DNA of 64,000 nucleotides from the NCBI GenBank assembly GCA_910584485.1, contig CAJUAV010000001.1:372001-436000 (forward strand), written 5' to 3'. Positions 11,073 to 19,642 of this stretch are shown in pieces (position 1 is the stretch's first letter; every line of letters starts with the position of its first letter). The notes below the pieces were generated by a model. It was not told the origin of the DNA and searched no databases. It was given only the letters and a program-made list of their open reading frames with translations. The stretch comes from an uncultured Alistipes sp. (GTDB taxonomy: Bacteria; Bacteroidota; Bacteroidia; Bacteroidales; Rikenellaceae). The position numbers were made by a program, and so were the translations under genes.

Positions 11073-11305
11073 GGAAAAAATCACCTTGCCTATGAAACAG
11101 TAGCACCGAACGTGCGCATATCGTAACATATTCGAAAAAAGCGTTCTGCTTGTATTCCGGTCCTTGAAACTTCGACACTTTCAGCACCACCGAGAGTAAA
11201 GCGATGACGCTCACGCCACACGGCGTGGGCTTTACTCGTTTATTTGGTGGTAAGGTAGTCGAAGACCTCAAGGACCGATAAGAGAGTTTTGTCCGCGCTT
11301 TTTTT
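11073..11305 (+). ncRNA. Putative structured RNA with five nested helices (leader or sRNA)
   Basis: I cannot name this RNA. A basal stem AAAAAAGCG (11135-11143) pairs with CGCTTTTTT (11296-11304). Inside it nest CGGTCCTTGA (11158-11167) with TCAAGGACCG (11268-11277), CTTCGAC (11170-11176) with GTCGAAG (11258-11264), CACCA (11185-11189) with TGGTG (11245-11249), GAGTAAAGC (11194-11202) with GCTTTACTC (11229-11237), and a tip CACGCC (11212-11217) with GGCGTG (11222-11227). All helices are perfect. The 3' side ends in seven T residues (11299-11305), so it can act as its own terminator. A -7 box lies at 11060, and a mini-frame encoding Met-Lys-Gln opens the transcript. It ends 68 bases before the LRR lipoprotein gene, so it may be a leader of that gene or a free small RNA. 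The long minus-strand frame across it is probably not a gene. Confidence 0.6.
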
Positions 11306-11373
11306 ATGTGCGTACGAACCGAACCTCCGGACGAACAAACACCCATCGAATCACCCACTAAACACGACACCCG

Positions 11374-12327
11374 ATGAAAAAAACGCACCTTTCCCTCTTA
11401 TGGTCGCTCCTTCTCTTCGCTGCATGCAGCAAGGACGACGCCCCCGACCCCATCGTCACCGACCGGTTCGATCCCGTTTTCGCGCAGGTTTTGCAGGCGC
11501 GCGGCTATATCGCCGATGCGAAGCGGATCGATCGGAACGAGGTAAAAGATATTGAAATGCTCGATTTGGAAGGTGGAGGTTGGGACAGCGAGCTCGGCGA
11601 GTTTGTATACGGCCCGTTGACCTCGTTGCAAGGCATCGAATATTTCACCTCCTTGCTATATTTAAAGTGCAGCTTTAATCACATCACAGCGCTCGACATC
11701 TCCAAGAATACCGCGCTGGCTTATTTAATATGCTACCACAACCAGCTCACAGCACTCGACATCTCCAAGAACACCGCACTGACTACATTAAGATGCGAGG
11801 TCAACCAACTGACAGCGCTCGATATCTCCAAGAACACCACACTGACTCAATTAAGCTGCTACCACAACCAACTCACAGCACTCGACATCTCCAAGAACAC
11901 CGCACTGACTGATTTAAGCTGCGACAGCAACCAACTGACAGCGCTCGATATCTCCAAAAACACCGCGCTGATTTCGTTACAATGCTACGGCAACCAACTT
12001 ACAGCACTCTATCTCTCCAACAACACCGCGCTGACTACATTAAGATGCGACCACAACCGACTCACAGCGCTCGATCTCTCCAAAAACACTGCGCTGACTC
12101 TTTTATACTGCAACAGCAACCGATTCACAGCGCTCGACATCTCCAAGAACACCGCACTGACTGATTTAGACTGCGCTATGAACCCCGGGGACGGAACGCT
12201 TTTTCCCATAAAGGCCTGGTTCGACAACGACCACATTCCGTCTTTCAAGGGGTTTGGAGGCGATTTTCAAATGAACTGGTCATACGACGGCTCTCCCATC
12301 ACCATCGATTTTCGAAAAGCGGAATAG
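11374..12327 (+). CDS. Leucine-rich repeat lipoprotein
   Basis: This 317-residue protein has a lipoprotein signal (lipobox LFAAC, C18), a short N-terminal region, and then LRR units. Eight 21-residue repeats with the pattern TALDISKNTALTxLxCxxNQL cover about residues 105-272. This is the Bacteroidetes surface LRR type, expected to be anchored in the outer membrane. Such proteins are usually thought to bind other proteins or glycans; no specific partner can be inferred. The C-terminal 45 residues cap the repeat solenoid. The repeats are also similar at DNA level (63-bp units), so copy number may vary between strains. It follows a structured RNA (11073-11305) and is closed by a terminator at 12350. 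Confidence 0.88.
   Translation: MKKTHLSLLWSLLLFAACSKDDAPDPIVTDRFDPVFAQVLQARGYIADAKRIDRNEVKDIEMLDLEGGGWDSELGEFVYGPLTSLQGIEYFTSLLYLKCSFNHITALDISKNTALAYLICYHNQLTALDISKNTALTTLRCEVNQLTALDISKNTTLTQLSCYHNQLTALDISKNTALTDLSCDSNQLTALDISKNTALISLQCYGNQLTALYLSNNTALTTLRCDHNRLTALDLSKNTALTLLYCNSNRFTALDISKNTALTDLDCAMNPGDGTLFPIKAWFDNDHIPSFKGFGGDFQMNWSYDGSPITIDFRKAE
11686..12189 (+). repeat. Eight tandem 63-bp repeats coding for LRR units
   Basis: Each unit begins near ACAGCGCTCGACATCTCCAA and encodes one 21-residue LRR. Units differ mainly at the variable residues around LxCxxN. The regular spacing and high identity favour slippage or recombination. Confidence 0.9.
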
Positions 12328-12349
12328 AGAACGGGGCTCCGACAAAACG

Positions 12350-12386
12350 CGGGGGCGGTGCTTTGCTGCAACGCTCCCGTTTTTTT
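12350..12386 (+). terminator. Terminator after the LRR gene
   Basis: CGGGGGCG (12350-12357) pairs with CGCTCCCG (12372-12379) with one G-U pair, followed by seven T residues. Confidence 0.8.
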
Positions 12387-12461
12387 GCGACCGGACCGTC
12401 ATCGCACCGCCCTCGAACGGCACGGACCGGCTGCGAAGAAGCGGACCGAAATGCAAATCGG

Positions 12462-12493
12462 TTTGCTTTTGCCCGTGCTTATGCCTATCTTTG
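12462..12493 (+). promoter_or_regulatory. Promoter of slyD
   Basis: TTTG (12462-12465), a 20-base spacer and TATCTTTG (12486-12493) match the Bacteroidetes -33/-7 arrangement. Confidence 0.65.
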
Positions 12494-12612
12494 CGGCGGC
12501 CGTACCGCAAACGCATGCGCGGCGGCCCCGCGCGGCATCCGAATTGCACGCCGTACGGACGTAAGGGGCTCCGCCCCCGCAGGCAGACAAACGAACAACC
12601 AATACACAACAC

Positions 12613-13179
12613 ATGAAAGCAGAAGCAAACAAAATGGTAGCGGTGGACTACAAGCTCACCGTCGACGGCGCCATCGCCGATCAGTCGCGTCCCGGCCAGC
12701 CGCTGGAGTTCATCTTCGGCACGGGGATGCTGCTCCCGAAATTCGAGGCCGCCATCGAGGGCAAGGAGCCGGGCGAGAAGGTCGCCTTCACGCTCGAACC
12801 GAAGGACGGCTACGGCGAACTGATCGCCGAAGCGGTAGTCGACCTGCCGAAAAACATCTTCATGGTCGACGGCAAGGTAGCCGAGGATATCCTCTTCGTC
12901 GGTTCGCAGATCCCGATGTCCGACGCCCAGGGCAACCGCATGATGGGCATCGTCAAGGAGGTCGGCGACGAAACCGTCAAGATGGACTTCAACCACCCGA
13001 TGGCCGGCAAGACGCTCCACTTCGAGGTCGAGGTCGTCTCGGTGCGCGACGTGACGCCCGAAGACCTGCAGGGCCACTGCTCGTGCGGTTCGTGCGGCGG
13101 CGACTGCGAGAGCGGTTGCGAAGGCGGCTGCGGCGACGAGCACCACGACGAGGGTTGCGGCTGCGGCCACTGCCACTAA
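12613..13179 (+). CDS. slyD: FKBP-type peptidyl-prolyl isomerase SlyD
   Basis: SlyD is a cytoplasmic prolyl isomerase and chaperone that also handles metals, notably nickel. The 188-residue protein starts with the FKBP domain (VDYKLTVDGAIADQS, GQPLEFIFGTGMLLPKFEAAIEG), into which the insert-in-flap chaperone domain is placed (about 70-130). The last 35 residues are extremely rich in Cys, Gly and His, with repeated CxxC and a terminal CGCGHCH, which is the metal-binding tail typical of SlyD. It has its own promoter and no operon partner. The function follows from family knowledge; the tail composition is seen directly. Confidence 0.93.
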   Translation: MKAEANKMVAVDYKLTVDGAIADQSRPGQPLEFIFGTGMLLPKFEAAIEGKEPGEKVAFTLEPKDGYGELIAEAVVDLPKNIFMVDGKVAEDILFVGSQIPMSDAQGNRMMGIVKEVGDETVKMDFNHPMAGKTLHFEVEVVSVRDVTPEDLQGHCSCGSCGGDCESGCEGGCGDEHHDEGCGCGHCH

Positions 13180-13300
13180 ACCGCGTCCCGAACCCCTTGC
13201 GCCCCGCCCCGTGACCCGTCGACAGGTCCGCGGCGGGGCGCTCCGCATCCCGACAGAAGGCGCAGCGCGCAGGCCGTCCCGAAAAAAGCGGCGGCGGCGT

Positions 13301-13331
13301 GTTGATTTTTCGCTCCCATTCACTATCTTTG
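13301..13331 (+). promoter_or_regulatory. Promoter of the DUF4954 gene
   Basis: GTTG (13301-13304), a 19-base spacer and TATCTTTG (13324-13331) lie 32 bases before the ATG at 13363. Confidence 0.6.
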
Positions 13332-13362
13332 TCCTCTCGCAACGAACACGAACAGACCACGC

Positions 13363-15084
13363 ATGAGGAACCTGACAAGCCACGAAATCGAAGCGGTCGA
13401 ACGACGCGGAACGACGGCCGACGACTGGTCGCAGGTACGGGTATCGGAGGATTTCGACCCCGCACAGCTGCTCCAGAGCCGTCTGGGCGGCACCGTCGAA
13501 CTCGGCAGCGGCGCCCGCATCATCCGCTCCTATGTCGCCGACTGCCGCATCGGCGACCGCACCCTCATCGAGCAGGTCACCGAACTGCGCTGCCGCCACC
13601 GCAGCTCGTTCGGCAACGACGTACCCGTCGCCACGATGAACGAAAACGAAGGGCGCATCGTCCGCATCTGCGACACGATTAGCGCCCAGGCCGCCTACCT
13701 GATGGCCGTCTACCGCCACCGTCCGCAGCTCGTCGAAGCCCTCGAAGGGCTCGTCGCCCGCGTCGCCGAGGCCCGCGCCGACACGATCGGCACCGTGGGC
13801 GCCGACTGCACGATCTCGGGCGCCCGCTTCATCCGCGAAATGCGCATCGGCGACCGCGTGCAGATCGACGGCGCCTCGTCGCTCGTCAACGGCACCCTCT
13901 GCGACGACGCCCGCATCGGCGTCGACGTCAAGGCCTGCGACTTCATCGTCGCCGAAGGGGCCCGCGTGGCGAACGGCGTGACGCTCGAACGCTGCTTCGT
14001 CGGCGAAAGCGTCATCCTCGACAAGGGTTTCACGGCGGCCGAGTCGCTCTTCTTCGCCAACTCGCACTGCGAAAACGGCGAAGCAGCGGCCATCTTCGCC
14101 GGTCCTTACACCGTCTCGCACCACAAATCGTCGCTCCTGATCGCGGGCATGTTCTCCTTCTTCAACGCCGGCAGCGCCTCGAACCAGAGCAACCACCTCT
14201 TCAAGAGCGGCGCCGTGCACCAGGCGGTCCATCCGCGCGGCTGCAAGTTCGCCAGCGGCGCCTACATCATGGCCCCCGCCATCGAAGGCGCCTTCACGAT
14301 GGTCATGGGACACCACTCGCACCACCACGACACGTCGGTCTTCCCCTACTCCTACCTGCTCGAAAAAGAGGAGCGCACCTACCTGCTCCCCGCCGTCAAC
14401 CTGACCAGCTACGGCACCGTGCGCGACATCGACAAATGGCCCGCGCGCGATCGGCGCAAGGTGCGGCGCGACGTGATCCGCTTCGAGGCGCACAACCCCT
14501 ACACCACGGGGGCGATGATGCTGGCCGTCGACATGCTCCACTCGATCGAAGAGCGCAACCCCGACAGCGCCGTCCACACCTACAACCGCGTCCACATCCG
14601 CGCCGCGGCGCTCCAGCGCGGCATCACGCTCTACAACCGCGCCATCGTCGCCTCGCTCGGGGCGATGCTCGAAAAGGGCGCGTCGAACGAGCGGTACGAC
14701 GGCGGCGGCCGCTGGATCGATCTGGCGGGCCAGTACATCGCCAAAAAAGAGGTCGACCGCATCGTCGAACGGATCGAATCGGGCGAACTGGCGACGCTCG
14801 AAGCGATCGACAACGCCTTCCGCGTCTTCGACGTCCACTACGACGACTACGTGCACAGCTGGGCCGAGCAGGCCTATGCCGCCGTGCTGGGACACTGCCC
14901 CGACACGGCCGAAATCGACGAGGCGATCGAGGCGGGCCGCAACGCCCGCGAGGCGATGCGCCGCATGACCGACCTCGACAAGAACCGCGACTGCGCCGCC
15001 GCGATGGCCGTGGGCTACGGATTCGACTGCGACCGTCCCGAAGAGCGCATCGCCGATTTCCGCAACGTCCGCGGGCTGAACTGA
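13363..15084 (+). CDS. DUF4954 family protein with left-handed beta-helix
   Basis: I recognise this as the DUF4954 family of Bacteroidetes, whose function is unknown. The 573-residue protein has no signal peptide. Residues about 40-280 contain spaced hexapeptide-like I/V-G/A repeats (for example GSGARIIRSYVADCRIGDRTLIEQV and ISGARFIREMRIGDRVQIDG), the signature of a left-handed parallel beta-helix as in sugar nucleotide acyl- and nucleotidyltransferases. A His-rich stretch GHHSHHHDTSVFPYSY (about 310-325) and the conserved VHIRAAALQRGITLYNRAI segment follow. The C-terminal third is helical. The fold suggests a role with nucleotide-activated sugars, but this is inference. It precedes the trxB operon by 127 bases. 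Confidence 0.8.
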   Translation: MRNLTSHEIEAVERRGTTADDWSQVRVSEDFDPAQLLQSRLGGTVELGSGARIIRSYVADCRIGDRTLIEQVTELRCRHRSSFGNDVPVATMNENEGRIVRICDTISAQAAYLMAVYRHRPQLVEALEGLVARVAEARADTIGTVGADCTISGARFIREMRIGDRVQIDGASSLVNGTLCDDARIGVDVKACDFIVAEGARVANGVTLERCFVGESVILDKGFTAAESLFFANSHCENGEAAAIFAGPYTVSHHKSSLLIAGMFSFFNAGSASNQSNHLFKSGAVHQAVHPRGCKFASGAYIMAPAIEGAFTMVMGHHSHHHDTSVFPYSYLLEKEERTYLLPAVNLTSYGTVRDIDKWPARDRRKVRRDVIRFEAHNPYTTGAMMLAVDMLHSIEERNPDSAVHTYNRVHIRAAALQRGITLYNRAIVASLGAMLEKGASNERYDGGGRWIDLAGQYIAKKEVDRIVERIESGELATLEAIDNAFRVFDVHYDDYVHSWAEQAYAAVLGHCPDTAEIDEAIEAGRNAREAMRRMTDLDKNRDCAAAMAVGYGFDCDRPEERIADFRNVRGLN

Positions 15085-15211
15085 CCCGACACCCCTGCCA
15101 GTCAGCGAAAGCTGCGTTACGGGCAGGCCGAACCGAAGATCGGGCATCCTGCCGCAGCGGCGAAGACGCGGCATCGGATTTGACCGCAACGAAAACAGAA
15201 ACACCACCAAC

Positions 15212-16141
15212 ATGGAATCGTATAAAACCGTCATCATCGGCAGCGGCCCTGCCGGTTATACCGCCGCGATCTACCTCTCGCGCGCCAACATGCAGCCCCT
15301 GCTGCTGGAGGGCATCCAGCCGGGCGGCCAGCTGACCACCACGACCCTCATCGAAAATTTCCCCGGCTTCGCCGACGGCGTCGACGCCAATCAGCTCATG
15401 GGACAGATGCGCCAGCAGGCCCTGAACCTCGGCACGCAGATCCGTGCGGGGGTCGTCACGAAGGTCGACCTCTCGGTCCGTCCGTTCCGCCTGACGATCG
15501 ACGAGACAGCCGAAATCGAGGCCGAGAGCCTCATCGTCGCCACGGGCGCCGCGGCCAAATACCTCGGCCTGCCCTCCGAAACGAAATTCCGCGGCATGGG
15601 CGTCAGCGCCTGCGCCACCTGCGACGGCTTCTTCTACCGCAAGCGCGACGTGGCCGTCGTGGGCGGGGGCGACACGGCCTGCGAGGAGGCGACCTACCTC
15701 GCCACGCTCTGCCGTCAGGTCTACATGATCGTCCGCAAACCCTTCCTGCGCGCCTCGCAGGCGATGCAGCAGCGCGTCTTCGCCACCCCGAACATCGAGG
15801 TTCTCTTCGAATACAACACGGCCGAGGTGCTGGGCGACCAGACGGCGGGCGTCACGGGTATCCGCATCCGCAAGACGGACGGCTCGGAGCGCACGCTCGA
15901 CGTGGCGGGGCTCTTCCTCGCCATCGGCCACCACCCCAGCACGGAGCTCTTCGAAGGGCAGCTGGAGCTCGACGACGAAGGGTACATCCGCGTCGAGGCG
16001 GGTACGTCGCGCACCTCCGTCGAAGGGGTCTTCGCGGCGGGCGACGTCAAGGATCCCCACTATCGGCAGGCGATCGCCGCCGCGGGATCGGGCTGCGTGG
16101 CCGCCCTCGACTGCGAACGCTACCTGCGCAGCCGCCGATAA
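15212..16141 (+). CDS. trxB: Thioredoxin-disulfide reductase
   Basis: TrxB transfers electrons from NADPH through FAD and a cysteine pair to thioredoxin. The 309-residue protein has the FAD-binding GSGPAG near the N terminus, the redox motif CATC (C134 and C137) and the NADPH-binding GGGDTA. The C-terminal FAD motif GVFAAGDVKDPHYRQA is present. Its length is typical of low-molecular-weight TrxB. It is followed after 19 bases by rnz, then by an rRNA/tRNA methyltransferase with an ATGA overlap, so the three are probably co-transcribed. Confidence 0.95.
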   Translation: MESYKTVIIGSGPAGYTAAIYLSRANMQPLLLEGIQPGGQLTTTTLIENFPGFADGVDANQLMGQMRQQALNLGTQIRAGVVTKVDLSVRPFRLTIDETAEIEAESLIVATGAAAKYLGLPSETKFRGMGVSACATCDGFFYRKRDVAVVGGGDTACEEATYLATLCRQVYMIVRKPFLRASQAMQQRVFATPNIEVLFEYNTAEVLGDQTAGVTGIRIRKTDGSERTLDVAGLFLAIGHHPSTELFEGQLELDDEGYIRVEAGTSRTSVEGVFAAGDVKDPHYRQAIAAAGSGCVAALDCERYLRSRR

Positions 16142-16160
16142 GCCGCTTGCAGAGCAGACC

Positions 16161-17120
16161 ATGAGTTTCAGCGTCACCATCCTCGGGTCGTCGTCGGCCA
16201 AGCCGACGATCGACCGTCACCCCTCGGCGCAGGTGGTGAACATCCACGAGCAGCACTACCTCGTGGATGCGGGCGAAGGCACGCAGCAGCAGCTGATCCG
16301 CTACGGTATCAACCCGCTGAAAATCCGCGAGGTATTCATTTCACACCTGCACGGCGACCACTGTTTCGGCCTCTTTCCGCTCCTCTCGACGCTCGGGCTC
16401 TACGGACGGCGCACGCCGTTGCGCATCCACGCCCCCGCCCCCTTCGGGGAGATCCTGGCGGCCCACCTGCGCTATTTCGACACGGCGCTGCCCTACGAGG
16501 TCGAGTGGGTCGAGACCGACACGACGAAGCACCGCCTGCTCTTCGAAAACCGCACGATCGAGGTGTGGAGCATTCCGCTGCGCCACCGCGTGCCCTGCGC
16601 AGGGTTCCTCTTCCGCGAAAAGGAGCCGCCGCTGAACGTCGACAAGTTCGCAATCGCCCGCCACGCCCTTTCGATCGCCCAAATCACGGCGGCCAAGCGG
16701 GGCGAGGACGTATGGCTCGAAAGCGGCGAGCGGCTGTCCAACGACCGGCTGACCTACCGCCCCTACGCGCCGCGCGCCTACGCCTACCTGTCGGACACGA
16801 ACTTTTCGGCCAAGGCGACGAACCTCTGCCGCGGAGTCGATCTGCTCTACCACGAAGCGACCTACGCCGCCGCCGAGCAGCGCACGGCGCGCGACCGCGG
16901 CCATTCGACGACCCTCGACGCCGCCAAAGCAGCCCTCAAGGCCGAGGCGGGCCGGCTCGTGATCGGCCACTACTCGTCGCGCTACAAGGAGCTCGCCCCC
17001 CTGGTCGAGGAGGCGCGCAGCCTCTTTCCCGAAAGTTATCCCGCTGTCGAGGGGCGAACCTTCACGATCGAAAAAAGCGGGCCGCAACGCAGGACGGCCC
17101 CCGCATCCGAACACCCATGA
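16161..17120 (+). CDS. rnz: Ribonuclease Z
   Basis: RNase Z is the zinc endonuclease that trims 3' trailers of tRNA precursors. The 319-residue protein begins GSSSAKPTIDRHPSAQVV and carries the metallo-beta-lactamase motif HLHGDH (H62, H64, D66, H67). Further metal ligands are in SDTNFSAKATNLCRGVDLLYHEATY and GHYSSRY near the C terminus. The length fits bacterial short-form RNase Z. Its stop codon overlaps the start of the next gene (ATGA at 17117-17120), showing translational coupling. Confidence 0.93.
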   Translation: MSFSVTILGSSSAKPTIDRHPSAQVVNIHEQHYLVDAGEGTQQQLIRYGINPLKIREVFISHLHGDHCFGLFPLLSTLGLYGRRTPLRIHAPAPFGEILAAHLRYFDTALPYEVEWVETDTTKHRLLFENRTIEVWSIPLRHRVPCAGFLFREKEPPLNVDKFAIARHALSIAQITAAKRGEDVWLESGERLSNDRLTYRPYAPRAYAYLSDTNFSAKATNLCRGVDLLYHEATYAAAEQRTARDRGHSTTLDAAKAALKAEAGRLVIGHYSSRYKELAPLVEEARSLFPESYPAVEGRTFTIEKSGPQRRTAPASEHP

Positions 17121-17854
17121 CAAAAGCAGAAATACAGCTCGTACGCGCGCTGGCCGACAAACGCGGCCGCGCCGAACACGGTCTCTTCGTGGCAGAAGGC
17201 GAAAAACTGGTCGGCGAAATCGCCGCATCCGCCCTGCGCATCCGCAAGATCTTCGCCCTCGAAGGGCTTTTCACGGGAGCTCCGGTCGAGATCGTCTCCC
17301 CGAAGGAGATGGAGCGGCTGTCGCTGCTGAAGACCCCCTCGAAGGCGCTGGCGCTGGTCGAACTGCCCCGATACGACCTCGGCGGAGTACCGCCGAAGGA
17401 GGAGCTGGTGCTGGCCCTCGACGAGGTGCAGAACCCGGGCAACCTCGGCACGATCATCCGCCTGGCGGACTGGTTCGGCATCCGCCGCATCGTCTGCTCG
17501 GCGACCACGGCCGACTGCTTCGCACCGAAGGTCGTGCAGGCGACCATGGGAGCCATCCTGCGCGTCGAGGTGCACTACGTCGACCTGCCCGCCTTCCTGG
17601 CACGCAGCGCCGCGGCGGGCGTACCCGTCTACGGCACCTTCCTCGAAGGCGACGACCTCTACCGCACGGAGCTTACGGGGGGAGGCATCCTGCTGATGGG
17701 CAACGAGGGGCGCGGCGTCTCGGCCGAAGCGGCCCGCAGCGTCACCCGCAAACTCTTCATCCCGCCCTATCCCGCCGATCGGCGGTCGTCCGAATCGCTC
17801 AACGTGGCGATGGCGACGGGCATCGTCTGCGCCGAGTTCCGACGCAGGAAATAA
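17117..17854 (+). CDS. TrmH/SpoU family RNA 2'-O-methyltransferase
   Basis: This 245-residue enzyme belongs to the SPOUT class and should methylate the 2'-OH of an rRNA or tRNA nucleotide using S-adenosylmethionine. The three SpoU motifs are clear: NPGNLGTIIRLADWFGI, LLMGNEGRGVS and ESLNVAMATGI. An N-terminal substrate-binding domain (LVRALADKRGRAEHGLFVAEG) is present as in RlmB and TsnR. The ATG at 17117 overlaps the rnz stop and is preferred over longer frames that would lie within rnz. The exact target nucleotide cannot be told from sequence alone. Confidence 0.9.
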   Translation: MTKAEIQLVRALADKRGRAEHGLFVAEGEKLVGEIAASALRIRKIFALEGLFTGAPVEIVSPKEMERLSLLKTPSKALALVELPRYDLGGVPPKEELVLALDEVQNPGNLGTIIRLADWFGIRRIVCSATTADCFAPKVVQATMGAILRVEVHYVDLPAFLARSAAAGVPVYGTFLEGDDLYRTELTGGGILLMGNEGRGVSAEAARSVTRKLFIPPYPADRRSSESLNVAMATGIVCAEFRRRK

Positions 17855-17879
17855 CGCATCCGATAACGGGCTTGCCCGA

Positions 17880-18430
17880 GGCGGCCGTGCGGCACATTCG
17901 CCGACGGCGGCAGCGAACGGACAGCCTCGATGGCTGCGCCGGCAAAGCTGCTGTACGAAGATGTGTCGGACGATTCGGTCCGCAGCCGAGCGGAGGCGGC
18001 AGCGAGCCTTCGGGCGAGTTGCAGCCCTCCGCCAGGGGGCGGCTGCGGGCTGCCGATCCCTTTCGGGATCGATGCCGTTCGGCCTGCCGCGACACGTGCT
18101 TTTCTCGGGCCGAAGCCTGCGAAGCGCACGCATGCTTGCCAAAGCTGCGGGCTGCTGCGCTATTACGCAACTTTTAGGGGCGCAGCTTGCGAAGGGTGCA
18201 CGCGAGCCATACGCGAGCTGCGGGCCTTCGCTGCCGAAAGCTGCGGCCCGCCGCGCTATCGCGCGAATCGGTTCTCGGGACGAAGCCTGCGGAGCGCCCG
18301 TGTCGACCGATGCGGGCCTCCGCTGCGGGAGGCTTCGGCCCGCCGCACTGACGTGCGATTCATGTTCAGAACACAGCTTGCGAAGCACACGCAACGAGCG
18401 GCTGCGGCCCGTCAATGGCTACGCCATCGA
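17880..18430. repeat. Mosaic hairpin repeat region R4
   Basis: This gap lies between the SpoU methyltransferase gene and pdxA, both on the plus strand, and contains no gene. A shortened module B leads into CAGCC-TCGAT-GGCTG at 17932-17946. Module A (about 17983-18054) leads into GATCCC-TTTC-GGGATC at 18055-18070. Four module C copies follow. One ends in a weak TGCG/CGCA pair near 18155-18169. The others lead into CGCGC-TATC-GCGCG at 18252-18265, CGCAC-TGAC-GTGCG at 18344-18357 and ATGGC-TAC-GCCAT at 18415-18427. The pdxA promoter lies after the repeats. Confidence 0.8.
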
Positions 18431-18515
18431 AACCGTGCGCGCCGCCCGAACACGCTTTTTCGCACCGCAACCGCTCTTTTTGATTCCGCGACGACCGATT
18501 CTGAAGAATATTTGT

Positions 18516-18523
18516 TACATTTG
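18516..18523 (+). promoter_or_regulatory. -7 box for pdxA
   Basis: TACATTTG matches TAnnTTTG exactly and lies 25 bases before the pdxA ATG in an AT-rich stretch. Confidence 0.6.
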
Positions 18524-18547
18524 TCCGTTGAAACCAACAGGTAAGAG

Positions 18548-19642
18548 ATGTCCGAACAGAAACTCAAAATAGGAATCACGCAGGGAGACCCGAACGGCAT
18601 CGGCTGGGAGGTCATCCTCAAAACCGTCGCCAACCCCCTTCTTGCCGAACTCTGCACCCCCGTGCTCTACGGTTCGTCGGAGGCGATGCGGCACTACGCC
18701 CAAATGATCCCCGAATGCGGCGAACTGCACGTCGAGACGGTCGCATCGGCCGCCGAGGCCCCCGCAGGCCGTATCTCGCTCGTCGAATGCGGCTCGGTGC
18801 GGCAGGTCGAAGCCGGCAAGGCGACCCCCGAAGCGGGTGCGGCAGCCGTCGAGGCGCTGCGCCGCGCCACGGAGGAGCTCAAGGCGGGAGCGATCGACGC
18901 GCTGGTCACCGCCCCCTTCGACAAGGAGACGGTCCAGAGCGACGCCTTCCGCCACACGGGCCACACGGAGTTCTTCGGCGCCGAGCTGGAGGGTACGCCG
19001 ATGATGATCCTTTGCAGCGACCTGCTGCGTGTGGGGCTCGTCACGAAGCACCTCCCCGTCGCCGAAATCGCCCGCCACATCACCCGCGAGAAGATCCTCG
19101 CCGACCTGGCGGCGCTCCGCGAGTCGCTCATCGCCGATTTCGGCATCGTCGCCCCGCGCATCGCCGTGCTGGCCCTCAATCCCCATGCGGGCGACGGCGG
19201 TCTGCTCGGCCGCGAGGAGGAGGAGATCATCCGCCCCGCCGTCACCGAGGCGTTCGACGCCGGCATCCTCGCTTTCGGACCCTTCGCGGCCGACGGCCTC
19301 TTCGCCAGCGGCGCCTACCGCAAATACGACGGCATCCTGGCCATGTACCACGACCAGGGACTGGCCCCCTTCAAGGCCCTTTCGCCCGACGGAGTGAATT
19401 TCACGGCGGGGCTTTCGAAGGTGCGCACCTCGCCCGACCACGGCACCGCCTTCGACATCGCGGGCCGCAACGAGGCCGATCCGCAATCGATGCGCAACGC
19501 CCTCTATGCGGCGATCGACATCGTGCGCCGGCGCCGCATCCGCGCCGCATGCACGGCCGATCCGCTGCCCAAGGCCGAGCGCGAACGCTCGCGCCGCGAC
19601 CCCTCGATCCGCGAGCAGAGCGACACCAAGCGGGAGGAGTAA
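18548..19642 (+). CDS. pdxA: 4-hydroxythreonine-4-phosphate dehydrogenase
   Basis: PdxA oxidises 4-phosphohydroxy-L-threonine in the DXP-dependent route to pyridoxal phosphate. The 364-residue protein begins IGITQGDPNGIGWEVILKT, the family N terminus. Metal ligands are in HTGHTEFF and MYHDQGLAPFKAL, and the substrate loop NPHAGDGG is present. It is somewhat longer than E. coli PdxA because of a charged C-terminal tail. It is preceded by its own -7 box. PLP made by this route would serve gcvP in the same window. The gap of 199 bases to thrS contains no other gene. Confidence 0.94.
   Translation: MSEQKLKIGITQGDPNGIGWEVILKTVANPLLAELCTPVLYGSSEAMRHYAQMIPECGELHVETVASAAEAPAGRISLVECGSVRQVEAGKATPEAGAAAVEALRRATEELKAGAIDALVTAPFDKETVQSDAFRHTGHTEFFGAELEGTPMMILCSDLLRVGLVTKHLPVAEIARHITREKILADLAALRESLIADFGIVAPRIAVLALNPHAGDGGLLGREEEEIIRPAVTEAFDAGILAFGPFAADGLFASGAYRKYDGILAMYHDQGLAPFKALSPDGVNFTAGLSKVRTSPDHGTAFDIAGRNEADPQSMRNALYAAIDIVRRRRIRAACTADPLPKAERERSRRDPSIREQSDTKREE

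Noticed and set aside
11135..11304. Retron-type msr-msd RNA, because of the outer inverted repeat and long hairpin
   Set aside because: No reverse transcriptase gene is adjacent; the next gene is an LRR lipoprotein.
11059..11388. Minus-strand frame of 109 codons across the structured RNA
   Set aside because: Its sequence follows the arms of the hairpin, it lacks a promoter on that strand, and the plus-strand promoter, stems and T-run explain the region better.
11686..12189. CRISPR-like or satellite repeat
   Set aside because: The 63-bp periodicity is exactly coding, giving 21-residue leucine-rich repeats in a continuous reading frame.
12280..15237. Very long minus-strand open frame antisense to slyD and the DUF4954 gene
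   Set aside because: Plus-strand genes in this stretch have recognisable domains and promoter boxes; the antisense frame is a codon-bias shadow typical of high-GC genes.
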